The notes beneath the pieces were generated by a model. The model worked only from the letters and a program-made list of their open reading frames with translations. It was not told where the DNA came from and searched no databases. Of a DNA stretch of 64,000 nucleotides, positions 34,388 to 42,961 are shown piece after piece; position 1 is the first letter of the stretch; every line of letters begins with the position of its first letter. Made by a program: the position numbers and the translations under genes. The stretch is taken from NCBI RefSeq assembly GCF_039872765.1, contig NZ_JBDPZC010000007.1:124001-188000 (forward strand), in the 5' to 3' direction. The DNA is from Roseateles_B flavus (GTDB taxonomy: Bacteria > Pseudomonadota > Gammaproteobacteria > Burkholderiales > Burkholderiaceae_C).

Positions 34388-36247
34388 ATGACCCTGTCCC
34401 GATTCCCTCTCGCCGCGCCACGACTGCACTGGGCCCTGCTGCTGGCGCTGGGGTCAGGTCTTGCCGGCTGTGCCCAGGCGCCGTCGCAGCCCTCGGGAGC
34501 ATCCGCGGCTTCGGTGCAAGCCGCCCAGCAGGCCCAGCCCGAAAGCGAAAGCGGCTGGGAAGACAAGCCCGGCTGGCAGCTGCAGCGCGAGGGCGTGGCC
34601 GCGGCCAACCCGCTGGCCGTGGACGCCGGTGTGGCCATGCTGCGCGCCGGTGGCAACGCGCTGGATGCCGCCATCGCGGTGCAGATGGTGCTGACCCTGG
34701 TCGAGCCGCAGAGCAGCGGCATCGGCGGCGGTGCCTTCCTGATGCACTGGGACGGCCGGCGGCTGCGCGCCTTCGACGGCCGCGAGACCGCTCCCGCTGC
34801 GGCGGACGAATCCCTCTTCCTGCAGCCCGACGGCAAGCCCATGAGCTTCATGCAGGCCGTGGTGGGCGGCCGCAGCGTGGGCACGCCGGGCCTGCTGCGC
34901 ATGCTGGCCCAGGCCCATGCGGCCGAGGGGCGGCTGCCCTGGGCGCAGCTGTTCGAGCCCGCCATCCGCCTGAGCGAGCAGGGCTTCCCGGTCAGCGCCC
35001 GCTTCCAGAAGCTGCTGGCCGAGGACGACTTCCTGCCCCGTGACCCGGTGGCCGGCCGCTACTTCTACGACGCCGCCGGCAAGCCCTGGCCCCGGGGTCA
35101 TGTCTTGCGCAACCCGGCGCTGGCCGAGGTGTTCCGCCGCATCGCCCGCGAGGGGGCCGAGGCCTTCTACCGCGGTGCCATCGCCGAGGACATGGTGCGG
35201 CGCGTCAGCACCCACCCGTCCAACCCCGGCCGCCTGAGCCTCGCCGACCTGCAGGCCTACCGGCCCCGTGAACGGGATCCCCTGTGCTCGGACTGGAGCG
35301 GCCAGGGCCGCCAGCCGTGGCGCATCTGCGGCTTCCCGCCGCCGTCCTCCGGCCACCTGACCATCATGCAGATGCTGGGCATGCTGCTGCCGGTGCCCGC
35401 GGCCCAGGCCCTGCAATCGGGCAAGCCCGGCGCCGACTGGCTGCACCGCTACACCGAGGTCGCGCGCCTGGCCTTTGCCGACCGCAACCAGTACATCGCC
35501 GACCCCGACTTCGTGCAGGCCCCCGGCGGCCGCTGGGAGACCCTGCTGGCCCCGGACTACCTCCGCCAGCGCGCCAGCCTCGTGGGCGAACGCAGCATGG
35601 GCCAGGCCCAGCCGGGCCAGCCCGTGCCGCAGCGCAGCGCCTACGCCCCCATGGCCGCCCAGCCCGAGTACGGCACCAGCCACATCAGCGTGGTGGACCG
35701 CGAGGGCCGCGCCGTGGCCATGACGACCACCATCGAGGCCGTCTTCGGCTCGCGCCTGATGAGCGATGGTGGCACCGGCCTGCCCGGCGGCTTCCTGCTC
35801 AACAACGAGCTGACCGACTTCTCCCTGGCCCCGCGGGACGCGCAGGGCCGGCCGGTCGCCAACCGCGTCGAGCCCGGCAAGCGCCCGCGCTCCAGCATGA
35901 GTCCCAGCCTGGTCTTCAACCCGCAGGACGGGCGCCTGATGATGAGCCTGGGCAGCCCCGGCGGGCAGGGCATCATCCATTACGTGGCCAAGAGCCTCAT
36001 CGGCATGCAGGACTGGCAGCTGAACCTGCAGCAGGCCTTCGCCCTGCCCAATTTCGCCAGCTTCAACGGTCCTACGGTGCTGGAGGCCGGCCAGTTCCCC
36101 GCCGCGACGGTGGAGGCGCTGAAGGCGCGCGGCCACACCGTGCAGCAGCGTGACATGACCAGCGGCCTGCACGGCCTGCAGCGCCAGGGCACGGGCTGGT
36201 TGGGCGCGGCCGATCCGCGGCGCGAGGGCGTGGCCCGGGGCGAATGA
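34388..36247 (+). CDS. ggt: Gamma-glutamyltransferase, lipoprotein form
   Basis: 619 residues. An N-terminal nucleophile hydrolase that cleaves and transfers the gamma-glutamyl group of glutathione in the periplasm. The signal peptide ends in a lipobox (LAGC, Cys28). It has AANPLAVDAGVAMLRAGGNALDAA, EPQSSGIGGGAFL and the autocleavage/nucleophile site GTSHISVVD, with Thr starting the small subunit. The final parts are PGKRPRSSMSPS and GSPGGQGII. The codons just before the lipobox are an exact copy of the dispersed 15-mer (34450-34465). Confidence 0.94.
   Translation: MTLSRFPLAAPRLHWALLLALGSGLAGCAQAPSQPSGASAASVQAAQQAQPESESGWEDKPGWQLQREGVAAANPLAVDAGVAMLRAGGNALDAAIAVQMVLTLVEPQSSGIGGGAFLMHWDGRRLRAFDGRETAPAAADESLFLQPDGKPMSFMQAVVGGRSVGTPGLLRMLAQAHAAEGRLPWAQLFEPAIRLSEQGFPVSARFQKLLAEDDFLPRDPVAGRYFYDAAGKPWPRGHVLRNPALAEVFRRIAREGAEAFYRGAIAEDMVRRVSTHPSNPGRLSLADLQAYRPRERDPLCSDWSGQGRQPWRICGFPPPSSGHLTIMQMLGMLLPVPAAQALQSGKPGADWLHRYTEVARLAFADRNQYIADPDFVQAPGGRWETLLAPDYLRQRASLVGERSMGQAQPGQPVPQRSAYAPMAAQPEYGTSHISVVDREGRAVAMTTTIEAVFGSRLMSDGGTGLPGGFLLNNELTDFSLAPRDAQGRPVANRVEPGKRPRSSMSPSLVFNPQDGRLMMSLGSPGGQGIIHYVAKSLIGMQDWQLNLQQAFALPNFASFNGPTVLEAGQFPAATVEALKARGHTVQQRDMTSGLHGLQRQGTGWLGAADPRREGVARGE
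34450..34465 (+). repeat. Dispersed 15-mer, exact copy, in ggt signal peptide
   Basis: GGGGTCAGGTCTTGCC, read as G-S-G-L-A directly before the G-C of the lipobox. Confidence 0.85.
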
Positions 36248-36304
36248 ACCGGTGATCGAGGCCGGCGGCGCGGGATCCTGCGCCGGGGAGCCCGAGGCCG
36301 CCGC

Positions 36305-37573
36305 TCAGCCCGCCAGCGCCCGGATCTGCCGCAGCAGCGAGGGGCCCTTGCCCGTCAACTGCTGGCTGATCAGGGCCTTCAGCGGGGGCAGGTGGGCAGC
36401 GCCCTGCAGCACGCCCTGGCGCAGGGCGCGGGCCAGGGGGCGCTCGTCGGTGAAGAGCTTCACCACGGCATTGGTGCCCAGGTAGATGGGGCGGGTGGCG
36501 CGGCGGTGCTCGCGCTCGAAGCGCTCCAGCGCCACGGCCTCGCCCAGGTCGCAGCCGGCGCGGTGGCGCCGCGCCATCTGCAGCTCACGGGCCAGGGTCT
36601 GCACGCCGTAGAGGCCGAAGTTGTAGCCATGGGCCGTGACCGGGTGCATGCCCACGGCGGCATCGCCGATGAGGGCGAAGCGTCGCGCCACGAAGCGCCG
36701 CGCATAGGTGGCCACCAGGGGATAGAAGTGCCGCGGCCCGGCCAGGCGCAGCGTGCCCAGGCGGTCCTGGCTGTGGGTCTGGACCCAGGCCAGGAAGGCG
36801 TCGTCGTCCAGGTCCAGCAGGGCCTGGGCCTCGTCGGCGTTGACGGTCAGGACCAGCGAGGCCATGTGCTCCTGCAGCGGCAGCCAGGCCATGGTGTGGC
36901 CGTGGTGGAAGCATTCCAGCGCGGTGTGCTGGTGCGGCAGCTCATGGTGCATGCGACACAGGATGACGCTGCGGCCGAAGTCCAGCATGTCCGCGCCAAT
37001 CCCCGCCAGGCGGCGGCTGGCGGAGAAGCGGCTGTCCGCGGCGATCACCAGCGGGGCGGCCAGGCGTTCGCCGTCCTCCAGCACCACTTCCGCGGCGCGG
37101 CCGCCCTGGGCCAGCAGGCTCAGCTTCTGCACGCGGGTGCCGCAGCGCAGGGTGACGCGGTCCTGGCGCTTCTCCACGCCCTGCCAGGCGACCTGGCGCA
37201 GCCAGTGGTTGGGCACGAGGTGGCCCAGGCGGTCCGTGCCCTGGCCTTCCGGCGTGAAGCCCAGGAAGCGGGCGTCCTGGCCGTTGAAGACCTGGGCGGC
37301 CTTCAGCGGCGAGATGGCCTCGGGGGGCAGGTCTTGCCAGGCGCCCAGCTGCTGCAGCACGCCCACGCCGCGGTGGGTGAGGGCGATCTCGCGGCCGTCC
37401 TCCTTCGGCTCGGCAATGGCCGCCAGCGGCGCCTGCTCCAGCACCGTGGAGGCGATGCCGATGTCGGCCAGGGCCGCGGCCATGGACAGGCCGGCCGGGC
37501 CGGCGCCGATGATCAGGACGGAATCGGAGGAGGGCGAGGTCTGCACGATGCGGGAGGGCGCGAGGGCCGGCAT
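36305..37573 (-). CDS. UbiH/UbiM-family FAD monooxygenase
   Basis: 422 residues. Class A flavoprotein hydroxylase with the dinucleotide-binding motif VLIIGAGPAGLSMAAALAD, the middle motif VIAADSRFSASRR and the second FAD motif FALIGDAAVGMHPVTAHGYNFGL. The ADSRFS...RRLAGIGADMLDFG stretch resembles UbiM-type ubiquinone hydroxylases of proteobacteria, so a quinone-ring hydroxylation is likely. It stands alone. A one-mismatch copy of the dispersed 15-mer is at 37324-37338. Confidence 0.88.
   Translation of the reverse strand: MPALAPSRIVQTSPSSDSVLIIGAGPAGLSMAAALADIGIASTVLEQAPLAAIAEPKEDGREIALTHRGVGVLQQLGAWQDLPPEAISPLKAAQVFNGQDARFLGFTPEGQGTDRLGHLVPNHWLRQVAWQGVEKRQDRVTLRCGTRVQKLSLLAQGGRAAEVVLEDGERLAAPLVIAADSRFSASRRLAGIGADMLDFGRSVILCRMHHELPHQHTALECFHHGHTMAWLPLQEHMASLVLTVNADEAQALLDLDDDAFLAWVQTHSQDRLGTLRLAGPRHFYPLVATYARRFVARRFALIGDAAVGMHPVTAHGYNFGLYGVQTLARELQMARRHRAGCDLGEAVALERFEREHRRATRPIYLGTNAVVKLFTDERPLARALRQGVLQGAAHLPPLKALISQQLTGKGPSLLRQIRALAG
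37324..37338 (+). repeat. Dispersed 15-mer, one mismatch
   Basis: GGGGCAGGTCTTGCC within the monooxygenase gene (W-Q-D-L-P-P on the coding strand). Confidence 0.5.
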
Positions 37574-37663
37574 TGAAGGCGCGAGCAGCGTAGCCCGCGG
37601 GCCGCGGGGCCGGCTTGATCCTGATCAGCCAAGGGGCGCGAACCCAGGGGGCCGGCGCCCAAG

Positions 37664-37698
37664 AAACAAAGCCCCGGCCGGCGATGCGGGCGGGGCTT
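37664..37698 (-). terminator. Terminator after dsbB
   Basis: Minus strand AAGCCCCG ... CGGGGCTT followed by TGTTTCTT. Confidence 0.65.
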
Positions 37699-37717
37699 GG
37701 GGCGGGGCTTGTGGCGC

Positions 37718-38233
37718 TCAGCGCTGGCGCAACAGAGTGCGCAGGCTCCAGGCGGCGGCCAGGGCCTGCGTCAGATAGAGCAGGCCGCTCCAGACCTCGT
37801 AGGGCAGGCCCAGCAGCTTGTAGGCGGCGGCCTCGTTGCAGCCGGCCGTGGCCATGAAGACCGAGGGCAGAAGTTCGTCCAGGTGCAGGACCATCACCAG
37901 CTGATCGGCGAAGGTCATGTTGCAGCTGGCCGATTGCGCCGCCACCTGATGCTGCCAGACCGCGGCCGCCAGCCCGGCCAGGGCCAGGCCCGCGACCAGG
38001 AGCAGGCTCAAGAGCTGCACGGCCCGGGCGCGGTTCAGCAGCTGGCCCAGCAGCCATCCCAGCCCGGCCACGAGGCCCAGCAGCAGGAACACGCCGCGCT
38101 GCATCACGCACCAGGGGCAGGGCCGCACGTCGAAGAAGTGCTGGGCCGCCAGGGCCAGGGCCAGCGAGCCGAGGCTGCTGAGGCAGACCAGGGCCAGCAC
38201 GCGGCCCGGCCAGGGGGAGGGGCGGAGGAACAT
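37718..38233 (-). CDS. dsbB: Disulfide bond formation protein DsbB
   Basis: 171 residues, four helices. Inner-membrane quinone reductase that reoxidises DsbA. First redox pair in PCPWC, second pair in the periplasmic loop (SCNMTF and TAGCNEAA), spaced more widely than in E. coli, as in other betaproteobacteria. The start overlaps the RidA-like stop as TGATG, so the two are coupled. Confidence 0.93.
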   Translation of the reverse strand: MFLRPSPWPGRVLALVCLSSLGSLALALAAQHFFDVRPCPWCVMQRGVFLLLGLVAGLGWLLGQLLNRARAVQLLSLLLVAGLALAGLAAAVWQHQVAAQSASCNMTFADQLVMVLHLDELLPSVFMATAGCNEAAAYKLLGLPYEVWSGLLYLTQALAAAWSLRTLLRQR

Positions 38234-38700
38234 CAGGCCAGCACTTCGGCGACGAGGTCGATCTCCACGCAGGCGCCCAGCGGGTTCTGGGCCACGCCGA
38301 AGGCGCTGCGGGCATGCTTGCCGTTGTCGCCGAAGACCTCGGCCAGCAGCTCGGAGCAGCCGTTGGTGACCAGGTGCTGCTCGGTGAAATCGGGCGTGCT
38401 GTTGACCAGGCTCATCAGCTTGATGATGCGCACCTTGTTCAGGTCGCCCACGGCGGCGTGCAGGGTGCCCATGAGGTCGATGGCGATGTTGTGGGCGGCC
38501 TGCTTGCCGGCGGCGGTGTCCACGTTCTTGCCCAGCTGGCCGGCCCACACGGCGCCGTCCTTCTTGGCCAGGTGACCCGAGAGGAACAGCAGATTGCCGG
38601 TGCGCACAAAGGGCACGTAGGCGGCCACGGGCACGGCCAGCGGCGGCAGGGTGATGCCCAGGGCGTTCAGGCGGTCATACACAGAGTTGGGGGTGCTCAT
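38233..38700 (-). CDS. RidA-family protein
   Basis: 155 residues from the ATG at 38700. RidA/YjgF fold with VAAYVPFVRTGNLLFLSGHLAKKDG, AAHNIAIDLMGTLHAAVGDLNKV, and a C-terminal RSAFGVAQNPLGACVEIDLVAEV. This longer subgroup hydrolyses or binds reactive imines; the key Arg of archetypal RidA appears in HARSAFG. Coupled to dsbB through a TGATG overlap, though no functional link is obvious. Confidence 0.9.
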   Translation of the reverse strand: MSTPNSVYDRLNALGITLPPLAVPVAAYVPFVRTGNLLFLSGHLAKKDGAVWAGQLGKNVDTAAGKQAAHNIAIDLMGTLHAAVGDLNKVRIIKLMSLVNSTPDFTEQHLVTNGCSELLAEVFGDNGKHARSAFGVAQNPLGACVEIDLVAEVLA

Positions 38701-38761
38701 GTCGGCTCTCGCAGGGGATTGGTGAAAAACTGGCCGGCATCCTACACCCGTGACAGGAACG

Positions 38762-41167
38762 ATGCCGGTGCTCATGCCCGCCGCCTTCATGCTGGGCTGG
38801 CTGCTGGGCCTGGCGGGCCTGCACCAGCTGGCGCAGCTGCCCCCGGCCCACTGGCCCTGGCTGATGCTTTGCAGCAGCGCCCTGCTGGCATCGGCCCTGC
38901 TGCTGCGCTGCCTGCCAGGCGCCTTCCGCGTGGTTCTGCTGCTGACCCTGGGTCTGCTGGCGGGCCTGGGCAGCGGCTGCCTGCGGGCCGAGCAGCGCCT
39001 GCAGGCCCGCCTGGGGCCGGCGCTGGAGGGGCAGGAGATCGAGGTGCAGGCCGAGGTCCTCGCCCTGCCGCAGGCGGTGCAGGGCTTCGCGGGCGGCCCG
39101 GGCTGGCGCCTGGTGCTGGGCCTGGCGCCGCTGCAGGGTCAGGTCTTGCCACCGGGGGCGCCGCGGCAGGTGCTGGCCTTGGGCTATCCGGCCGCCGGGC
39201 AGGCCCCCTGGCGGGCCTGCGAACGCTGGCAGCTGCGCCTGCGTCTGCAGCGATCGCCGGGCCTGGCCAATCCCCATGGCTTCGACCAGGCCCTGTGGAT
39301 GCTGGAGCAGGACCTCCAGGCCCGCGCCCAGATCCGCCCCGGCCTGCAGCAGCGCCTGGCCGGCGCGCCCTGGCACTGCCTGGCTCACTGGCGCGAGGCC
39401 TGGCGCGAGCGCCTGCAGGCCCGCTTGGGCAGCGGTGGGGCGGCTGGCCTGCTGGTGGCGCTGAGCGTGGGGGATCAGGCGGCCATTCCCGCGCCCGACT
39501 GGCAGGTGTACCGCGACACCGGCGTCGCCCACCTCATGGCCATCAGCGGCCTGCACATCACCATGTTCGCCTGGGGTCTGTCGGCCCTGGTGGCGGCCCT
39601 GTGGCGGCGCAGCGAGGCCCTGAGCCTGATCGTCCCGGCGCCCAGGGCGGGGGCCTGGCTGGGCGTGGCGGCGGCCGCGGCCTATGCGGCCTTCACGGGC
39701 TGGGGCGTGCCGGCCCAGCGCACCGTCTGGATGCTGCTGGGCCTGGCCTGCCTGCAGCAGGGGGCCTGGCGCTGGCCCTGGCCGCTGCGCCTGCTCGGTG
39801 CGGCCTGGCTGGTGTGCCTGCTGGATCCCTGGGCGGTGTGCCAGGCGGGCTTCTGGCTCAGCTTCGGGGCGGTGGCGCTGCTGATGAGCCAGGGGCGCAC
39901 GCCCGAGGCGCCGGGCTGGCGGGCCCGGCTGGGCGCGCTGCTGCGCGAGCAGGGCGTGGTGACCCTGGGCCTGGCGCCCCTCACCCTGATCCTGTTCCAG
40001 CAGCTGTCCCTGGTGGGCGTGCTGGCCAACCTGCTGGCGATCCCGCTGGTGAGCTTCGTGATCACCCCGCTGGCGCTGGCGGGCATCGCCTGGCCTGCCT
40101 GCTGGACCCTCGGCGCCTGGCTGGCCGCGCAGGGCCTGGCCCTGTTGGCGCTGATGGCGGCCTGGCCCGTGGCCGTGCTGAGCCTGCCGGTGGCCCCAGC
40201 CTGGGCGCAGGCCGCCGCACTGGCGGGGGCGGCCCTGATGGTGCTGCCGCTGCCGCGGGCCTGGCGGCTCGCCGGCCTGTGCCTGCTGCCGGGCCTGCTG
40301 TGGCCGGTGGTGCCGCGACCGCCGCCGGGCCGCTTCGAGCTGCTGGCGGCCGACGTCGGGCAGGGCACGGCGGTGCTGGTGCGCACCGGGCAGCACCTGC
40401 TGCTCTATGACACTGGCCCGCGCTGGGGCGGCGGCGCCGACGCCGGCCAGCGCGTGCTGCTGCCGCTGCTGCGTGCCCTGGGCTGGGGGCCCCTGGACGC
40501 GCTGATGCTGAGCCACCAGGACCTGGATCACGTCGGTGGCGCGGCGGCCGTGCTGCGCCAGCTGCGGCCCCCGCTCCTGCGCAGCAGCCTGCCGCCGGGG
40601 CACCCCCTGCTGCAGGGCCAGGCGCATGAGCCCTGCGAGCGCGGCCAGCACTGGGACTGGGACGGCGTGCGCTTCGAGCTCCTGCACCCCGGTCCGCCCG
40701 AGCCGCCGCGCACCCAGGCCGCGGCCCGCCCCAACCACCGCTCCTGCGTGCTGCGCATCACCGATGCCCACGGCCACAGCGCCCTGCTCACGGGCGACGT
40801 GGAGGCGCCGGACGAAGCCTTGATGTTGTCAGAGGGTCAGGTCTTGCCCAGTGAGGTGCTGCTGCTGCCCCACCACGGCAGCCGGACCTCCTCGACGCCC
40901 GCCCTCCTGGCCGCCGCGGCCCCGCGCCTGGCCCTGGCACAGGCGGGCTACCGCAACCGCTTCGGCCACCCGCACCCGGAGGTGCTGGCCCGCTACCGCG
41001 CCGCAGGCATCCCCGTCTGGCAGAGCCCCGGCTGCGGCGCCTGGCGCTGGCTCAGCGGCGAGGCCTGGCCCACCTGCGAGCGCCAGCGCGATCCGCGCTA
41101 CTGGCAGCTGCCTGATCTGGTGGCGCAGCCCGCGCCTGGCGAGGAACCGGAGGGGCCGGATCCATGA
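38762..41167 (+). CDS. comEC: DNA uptake channel ComEC/Rec2
   Basis: 801 residues. Inner-membrane channel for single-stranded DNA in natural transformation. It has an N-terminal DUF4131 part, the competence domain with about ten helices (GLLVALSVGDQAAI, HLMAISGLHITMFAWG, QAGFWLSFGAVALL), and a C-terminal metallo-beta-lactamase-like domain (LLAADVGQGTAVLVRTGQHLLLYDTGP, LSHQDLDHVGG, LLPHHGSRTSS). Start at 38762 behind AGGAACG; a GTG 12 nt upstream is also possible. It holds two exact copies of the dispersed 15-mer (39136, 40834), both read as G-Q-V-L-P. Confidence 0.95.
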   Translation: MPVLMPAAFMLGWLLGLAGLHQLAQLPPAHWPWLMLCSSALLASALLLRCLPGAFRVVLLLTLGLLAGLGSGCLRAEQRLQARLGPALEGQEIEVQAEVLALPQAVQGFAGGPGWRLVLGLAPLQGQVLPPGAPRQVLALGYPAAGQAPWRACERWQLRLRLQRSPGLANPHGFDQALWMLEQDLQARAQIRPGLQQRLAGAPWHCLAHWREAWRERLQARLGSGGAAGLLVALSVGDQAAIPAPDWQVYRDTGVAHLMAISGLHITMFAWGLSALVAALWRRSEALSLIVPAPRAGAWLGVAAAAAYAAFTGWGVPAQRTVWMLLGLACLQQGAWRWPWPLRLLGAAWLVCLLDPWAVCQAGFWLSFGAVALLMSQGRTPEAPGWRARLGALLREQGVVTLGLAPLTLILFQQLSLVGVLANLLAIPLVSFVITPLALAGIAWPACWTLGAWLAAQGLALLALMAAWPVAVLSLPVAPAWAQAAALAGAALMVLPLPRAWRLAGLCLLPGLLWPVVPRPPPGRFELLAADVGQGTAVLVRTGQHLLLYDTGPRWGGGADAGQRVLLPLLRALGWGPLDALMLSHQDLDHVGGAAAVLRQLRPPLLRSSLPPGHPLLQGQAHEPCERGQHWDWDGVRFELLHPGPPEPPRTQAAARPNHRSCVLRITDAHGHSALLTGDVEAPDEALMLSEGQVLPSEVLLLPHHGSRTSSTPALLAAAAPRLALAQAGYRNRFGHPHPEVLARYRAAGIPVWQSPGCGAWRWLSGEAWPTCERQRDPRYWQLPDLVAQPAPGEEPEGPDP
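39136..39150 (+). repeat. Dispersed 15-mer, exact copy in comEC
   Basis: GGGTCAGGTCTTGCC, read G-Q-V-L-P in comEC. Confidence 0.85.
40834..40848 (+). repeat. Dispersed 15-mer, second exact copy in comEC
   Basis: GGGTCAGGTCTTGCC, read G-Q-V-L-P; preceded by an AT-richer patch (TTGATGTTGTCAGA). Confidence 0.85.
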
Positions 41168-41209
41168 GCGCTGGCCGCACGTGGGCGGCTGGTCAGGCGA
41201 AGCGCCTGA

Positions 41210-42703
41210 TCAGGCCTGCTCCAGCACCACGCGATTGCGCCCGGTCTCCTTGGCCTGGTACAGCGCCCGGTCGGCGCGCTGCAGCAGGGCATCCAGCTTG
41301 TCGTCCTGCCCATGCAGGGTGGCTGCCCCGAGGCTGATGGTGAAGCGGACCTCCTGGCCGCCGTCGGAACGGACGTCTGTCACGCCTTGCACCGCCACCC
41401 GCAGGCGCTCGGCCATGGCCGCGGCGCCGGCCAGGTCCGATTGCGGCAGCAGGATCGCGAACTCCTCGCCGCCCAGCCGGCCGCAAAGGTCGTGGCCGCG
41501 GCAGAGGGACTGGATCGTGGTGGCCAGGGCCTGGATCACCCGGTCTCCGGTGGGGTGGCCCCAGCTGTCGTTGACGAGCTTGAACTTGTCGATGTCCACC
41601 ATCAGGAGCGACAGCGCGTGGCCATGGCGCTGCGCACGGGCGATTTCCGCCTGTCCGCTGCGCTGGAATGCCCGTCGGTTGGCTGCGCCGGTCAGCGGGT
41701 CCGTGCTGGCCTGCAGCCGCAGCTTCTCGCGCTGGGCCAGGGTGATCAGGTAGATGCGCAGGGCAAGAAAGGACAGGCCGCTGAGCACCAGAAAGCCGAC
41801 CATGAACTGCAGGCGCCGGTAGTGCCAGCCCCGCAAGGCAGTCTCCAGGTCGTAGCCCACCGCCGCGACAAAGGGCAGCCGGCCGACGGGTGACACGCCT
41901 GCCACGCGCAGCCGGCCATCTTCGGTGGCGGCCGTCTGGAAGACGCCATGGCCGCGCTGCGCCAGTTCCGCGCGACGCGCTGCGAGCGCGGGATCGCTGG
42001 CGCGCGTCGCTGGCAGCGGCGGATTGCGCGCCAGCAGGGTGCCCTCGCGATCCAGCAAGGCCATCACGGCGTTGCTGTCGGTGCGGACGCCTTCCAGCCA
42101 GCGCTGCGCGATGTCCAGGTCGATGACGGCCATGGCGGCCCCCTGGAGCCGGCCGTCGGCAAGGCCGAGTGTCCGGCTCATCAGCAGCACCGGGCGGCGC
42201 GAGTGTGAGCGTTCGGCCGGCATGTATTCGAAATGCAAGGCCTCGCCAGGCGCCACCCTGCGGGCCTCGCAGAAGGACTGGATGCTCTTGCGGCCCTCGA
42301 CGTCTCGATGGGATACCGCCACGAAGAGACAGTTCTCGTCGAGCAGCGCCAGGTCGGCCAGTCCGGTGACCGTGCCGGCCTTCTCCGCCAGCAGGGTCTT
42401 GAGCCGCCGGGCCTGCGCGGCGTCCCTCGTCGGGTAGCTCAGATCGTGCCGAGGATCGATGCGGCCGAGCACGTCTCGCAGCACGTAGTCGGTGATGAGG
42501 AAGGTGTCACCGAAGGCGCGGCTGATCAGCTCGCTGCGGTGCAGGGCCATCTGGCCTGTCTCGTCGATGAGGCGCTGGCGTTCATGCTGGAAATCCGACC
42601 GGAGGTACAGCGCCATGCCGCTCAGCAGGGCCGCCAGGGCCAGGTGGCTGCCGATGATGCGCCGCTGATGCACGGCCTTCAGGATCGAGTACAAGCGTGG
42701 CAC
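41210..42703 (-). CDS. Membrane diguanylate cyclase with sensor domain
   Basis: 497 residues from a GTG. Two membrane helices (about 17-34 and 300-318) flank a periplasmic double-Cache-like sensor. The cytoplasmic GGDEF domain has DPLTGAANRRAF, MVDIDKFKLVNDSWGHPTGD and the active motif GGEEF. RGHD five residues before it is an intact inhibitory I-site. It makes c-di-GMP in response to an external ligand. Small-molecule ligand unknown. Confidence 0.93.
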   Translation of the reverse strand: MPRLYSILKAVHQRRIIGSHLALAALLSGMALYLRSDFQHERQRLIDETGQMALHRSELISRAFGDTFLITDYVLRDVLGRIDPRHDLSYPTRDAAQARRLKTLLAEKAGTVTGLADLALLDENCLFVAVSHRDVEGRKSIQSFCEARRVAPGEALHFEYMPAERSHSRRPVLLMSRTLGLADGRLQGAAMAVIDLDIAQRWLEGVRTDSNAVMALLDREGTLLARNPPLPATRASDPALAARRAELAQRGHGVFQTAATEDGRLRVAGVSPVGRLPFVAAVGYDLETALRGWHYRRLQFMVGFLVLSGLSFLALRIYLITLAQREKLRLQASTDPLTGAANRRAFQRSGQAEIARAQRHGHALSLLMVDIDKFKLVNDSWGHPTGDRVIQALATTIQSLCRGHDLCGRLGGEEFAILLPQSDLAGAAAMAERLRVAVQGVTDVRSDGGQEVRFTISLGAATLHGQDDKLDALLQRADRALYQAKETGRNRVVLEQA

Positions 42704-42961
42704 CTCGCAACCGTTACAAGGGGCCGGGCCCCAGGGCCTGATCAGGGCAGGACAGCACCCTGCAGACTCCCCGCATGCGCGGTCCGCGGGCTGTGGGCCA
42801 CTCTAGCAGCCGTGCCCGCCCGCGGCCGGCCGGGGGCGGGGCCGCCCGGGGCCGGCGCGGCAAATGTCACGTTGGCGTCCGGGGTTAGGGCCGGGCGGCG
42901 TGGTCGCCACAACGGCCCAGCCTCAGCTCGCGTCGCAGAACGCGGGCAGGCCGCCGCGGGC

